Assembly: GCA_964393115.1 (NCBI GenBank) | Contig: CAYMST010000231.1 | Location: forward strand, 1 to 7,680 | Source: CAYMST01 sp964393115 | GTDB lineage: Bacteria; Bacteroidota; Bacteroidia; Cytophagales; Cyclobacteriaceae | Length of the DNA stretch: 7,680 nt | Reading direction: 5' to 3' | Shown here: piece by piece, positions 6,559-7,680 of the stretch | How positions within the stretch are numbered: position 1 is the first letter of the stretch | Layout of the letters: each line of letters starts with the position of its first letter | Program-made: the position numbers and the translations under genes | The notes under the pieces: model-generated | The model's database searches: none | Seen by the model: the letters and a program-made list of their open reading frames with translations, nothing else | What the model was told of the DNA's origin: nothing

Positions 6559-7680
6559 ATGATAAAGCGTTTATATGCCGGTGAGTTCACTGGAATTAAT
6601 TATAAAACAGAGATCCTCTCTGGTCTTACGGTTGCGATTGCTCTGGTTCCAGAGGCGATTGCTTTCTCTTTTATAGCCGGTGTTGATCCTCTAGTGGGAT
6701 TATATGCAGCTAGTATCATGGGCTTTTTCACTTCACTATTGGGAGGAAGACCTGGTATGATTTCAGGATCAACGGGGGCGATTGCAGTAGTTATTGCTGC
6801 GACGGTACAAGAACACGGTGAAGCCTATTTGTACCCTACCATCATCTTGGGAGGCTTAATACAAGGTGTGGTCGGTTTTTTGAGACTAGGTAAATTCATA
6901 CGGCTTGTCCCGCATTCGGTCATGCTTGGATTTGTAAACGGCTTGGCAATTGTCATCTTCATGGCCCAGTTTCCTATGTTCGGAGAAAAAACAGCTTCTG
7001 GCTTTCACTACTATGGCGGAACTAAGATGATCACCTTGTGCGCTTTGGTAGCGCTTACTATGGCCATTATCTTTTTATTGCCAAAGGTCACTAAAGCAAT
7101 TCCTTCAGCACTTGCAGCTATTTTGGTAATAGCAGGTATTTCATTTATCCCTGGAATAGAAACCCCAACGGTCATTAACCTCTTGCAGGGTAAAAGCATG
7201 AACGGTGGCTTTCCATCTATATTTACGGACTACCCTGCAAACCTATTTTCATTAGAAACACTCAGTATCATATTCCTTCCTGCATTAAGTGTGGCAGGTG
7301 TCGGTTTAATTGAAAGCTTGTTGACACTAACTTTAATTGATGAGAAAACAGAGACGCGTGGAAGCGGTAACCGTGAAAGTGTTGCTCAAGGTATAGCGAA
7401 TATCATCTCTGGTCTCTTCGGTAGTATGGGAGGATGTGCGATGATCGGACAGAGTATGATTAACATCAGCTCTGGCGCCAGAAAGCGTTTATCGGGTATA
7501 GTAGCATCCGTGGCACTACTAGCTTTTATCATGTTCTTATCACCCATTATAGAGCAGATACCAGTAGCTGCTCTAGTAGGGGTTATGTTCATGGTTTCCT
7601 ACGGTACTTTTGAATGGTCCAGTATTTTTGATTTTAAGAAAACACGATTTGCTGACTTCCTAATTATGAGCGTTGTTGCT
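6559..7680 (+). CDS. SulP-family inorganic anion transporter, 3'-truncated by window edge
   Basis: Inner-membrane transporter of the SulP/SLC26 family, whose members carry sulfate, bicarbonate or other anions. The frame is open from ATG 6559 to the last base (374 codons); an in-frame TAA at 6550 fixes this as the first possible ATG. Seen: the SulP signature region PEAIAFSFIAGVDPLVGLYA (31-50), GSTGAIAVV (70-78), many hydrophobic segments (about 21-41, 95-109, 120-138, 158-174, 181-198, 235-258, 313-330, 335-350), the conserved Glu in GLIESLLT (249-256), and NRESVAQGIAN-x-SGLFG followed by GGCAMIGQSMIN (291-302). That last block resembles the YbaR-type branch of Bacillus more than cyanobacterial BicA. 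The C-terminal membrane helices and any STAS domain lie beyond the window. Substrate cannot be decided. It is divergent from the methionine cluster. No SD at normal spacing is seen; a G run ends 15 bases upstream. Confidence 0.92.
   Translation, partial: MIKRLYAGEFTGINYKTEILSGLTVAIALVPEAIAFSFIAGVDPLVGLYAASIMGFFTSLLGGRPGMISGSTGAIAVVIAATVQEHGEAYLYPTIILGGLIQGVVGFLRLGKFIRLVPHSVMLGFVNGLAIVIFMAQFPMFGEKTASGFHYYGGTKMITLCALVALTMAIIFLLPKVTKAIPSALAAILVIAGISFIPGIETPTVINLLQGKSMNGGFPSIFTDYPANLFSLETLSIIFLPALSVAGVGLIESLLTLTLIDEKTETRGSGNRESVAQGIANIISGLFGSMGGCAMIGQSMINISSGARKRLSGIVASVALLAFIMFLSPIIEQIPVAALVGVMFMVSYGTFEWSSIFDFKKTRFADFLIMSVVA

Noticed and set aside
7011..7592. Two minus-strand frames opposite the SulP gene
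   Set aside because: They are shadows of the transporter frame, which is conserved throughout and continues to the window end.

Overview
The window (about 40% G+C by eye) looks like the chromosome of a Bacteroidota bacterium, probably a Cytophagales/Flavobacteriia-type marine or environmental lineage. Three things suggest this. Methionine synthase is split into two genes at the homocysteine/folate domain boundary. Start codons mostly lack Shine-Dalgarno sequences and lie in AT-rich context. Two sites match the Bacteroidota -7 promoter element TAnnTTTG. The assignment is inference from content; no rRNA or other marker is present.

Layout: (1) 1-1600, plus strand: the nearly complete 3' part of prs (PRPP synthetase) followed by rplY/ctc (ribosomal protein L25), 18 bp apart, closed by a strong intrinsic terminator. 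(2) 1615-5996, minus strand, convergent with prs-rplY: read in transcription order, the homocysteine/zinc half of MetH (336 aa), a small QueF-family protein (145 aa), and the folate/cobalamin/activation half of MetH (903 aa). Together the MetH halves carry every domain of the E. coli enzyme. (3) 5997-6558: a 562-bp non-coding region between divergent genes, holding a candidate structured leader for metH and a weak promoter candidate for the next gene. (4) 6559-7680, plus strand: the N-terminal 374 residues of a SulP-family anion transporter, running off the window.

The item most worth a second look is the small gene between the metH halves. It is clearly related to QueF (preQ0 reductase, queuosine pathway; T-fold superfamily) and keeps the family's QPDFA, ExKSLK and PRGGIS motifs. 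The catalytic cysteine is replaced by glycine (Gly38), the catalytic-pocket histidine by tyrosine (Tyr78), and there is a Gly/Asp/Trp-rich tail. It also appears to have its own promoter element and its own terminator, so it may be a separate transcription unit lodged inside the methionine synthase locus. The normal preQ0 reductase reaction should not be possible. A ligand-binding role, perhaps with a pterin or deazapurine, is speculative.

The remaining genes are ordinary housekeeping functions: PRPP supply, the translation apparatus, methionine/one-carbon metabolism and anion uptake.
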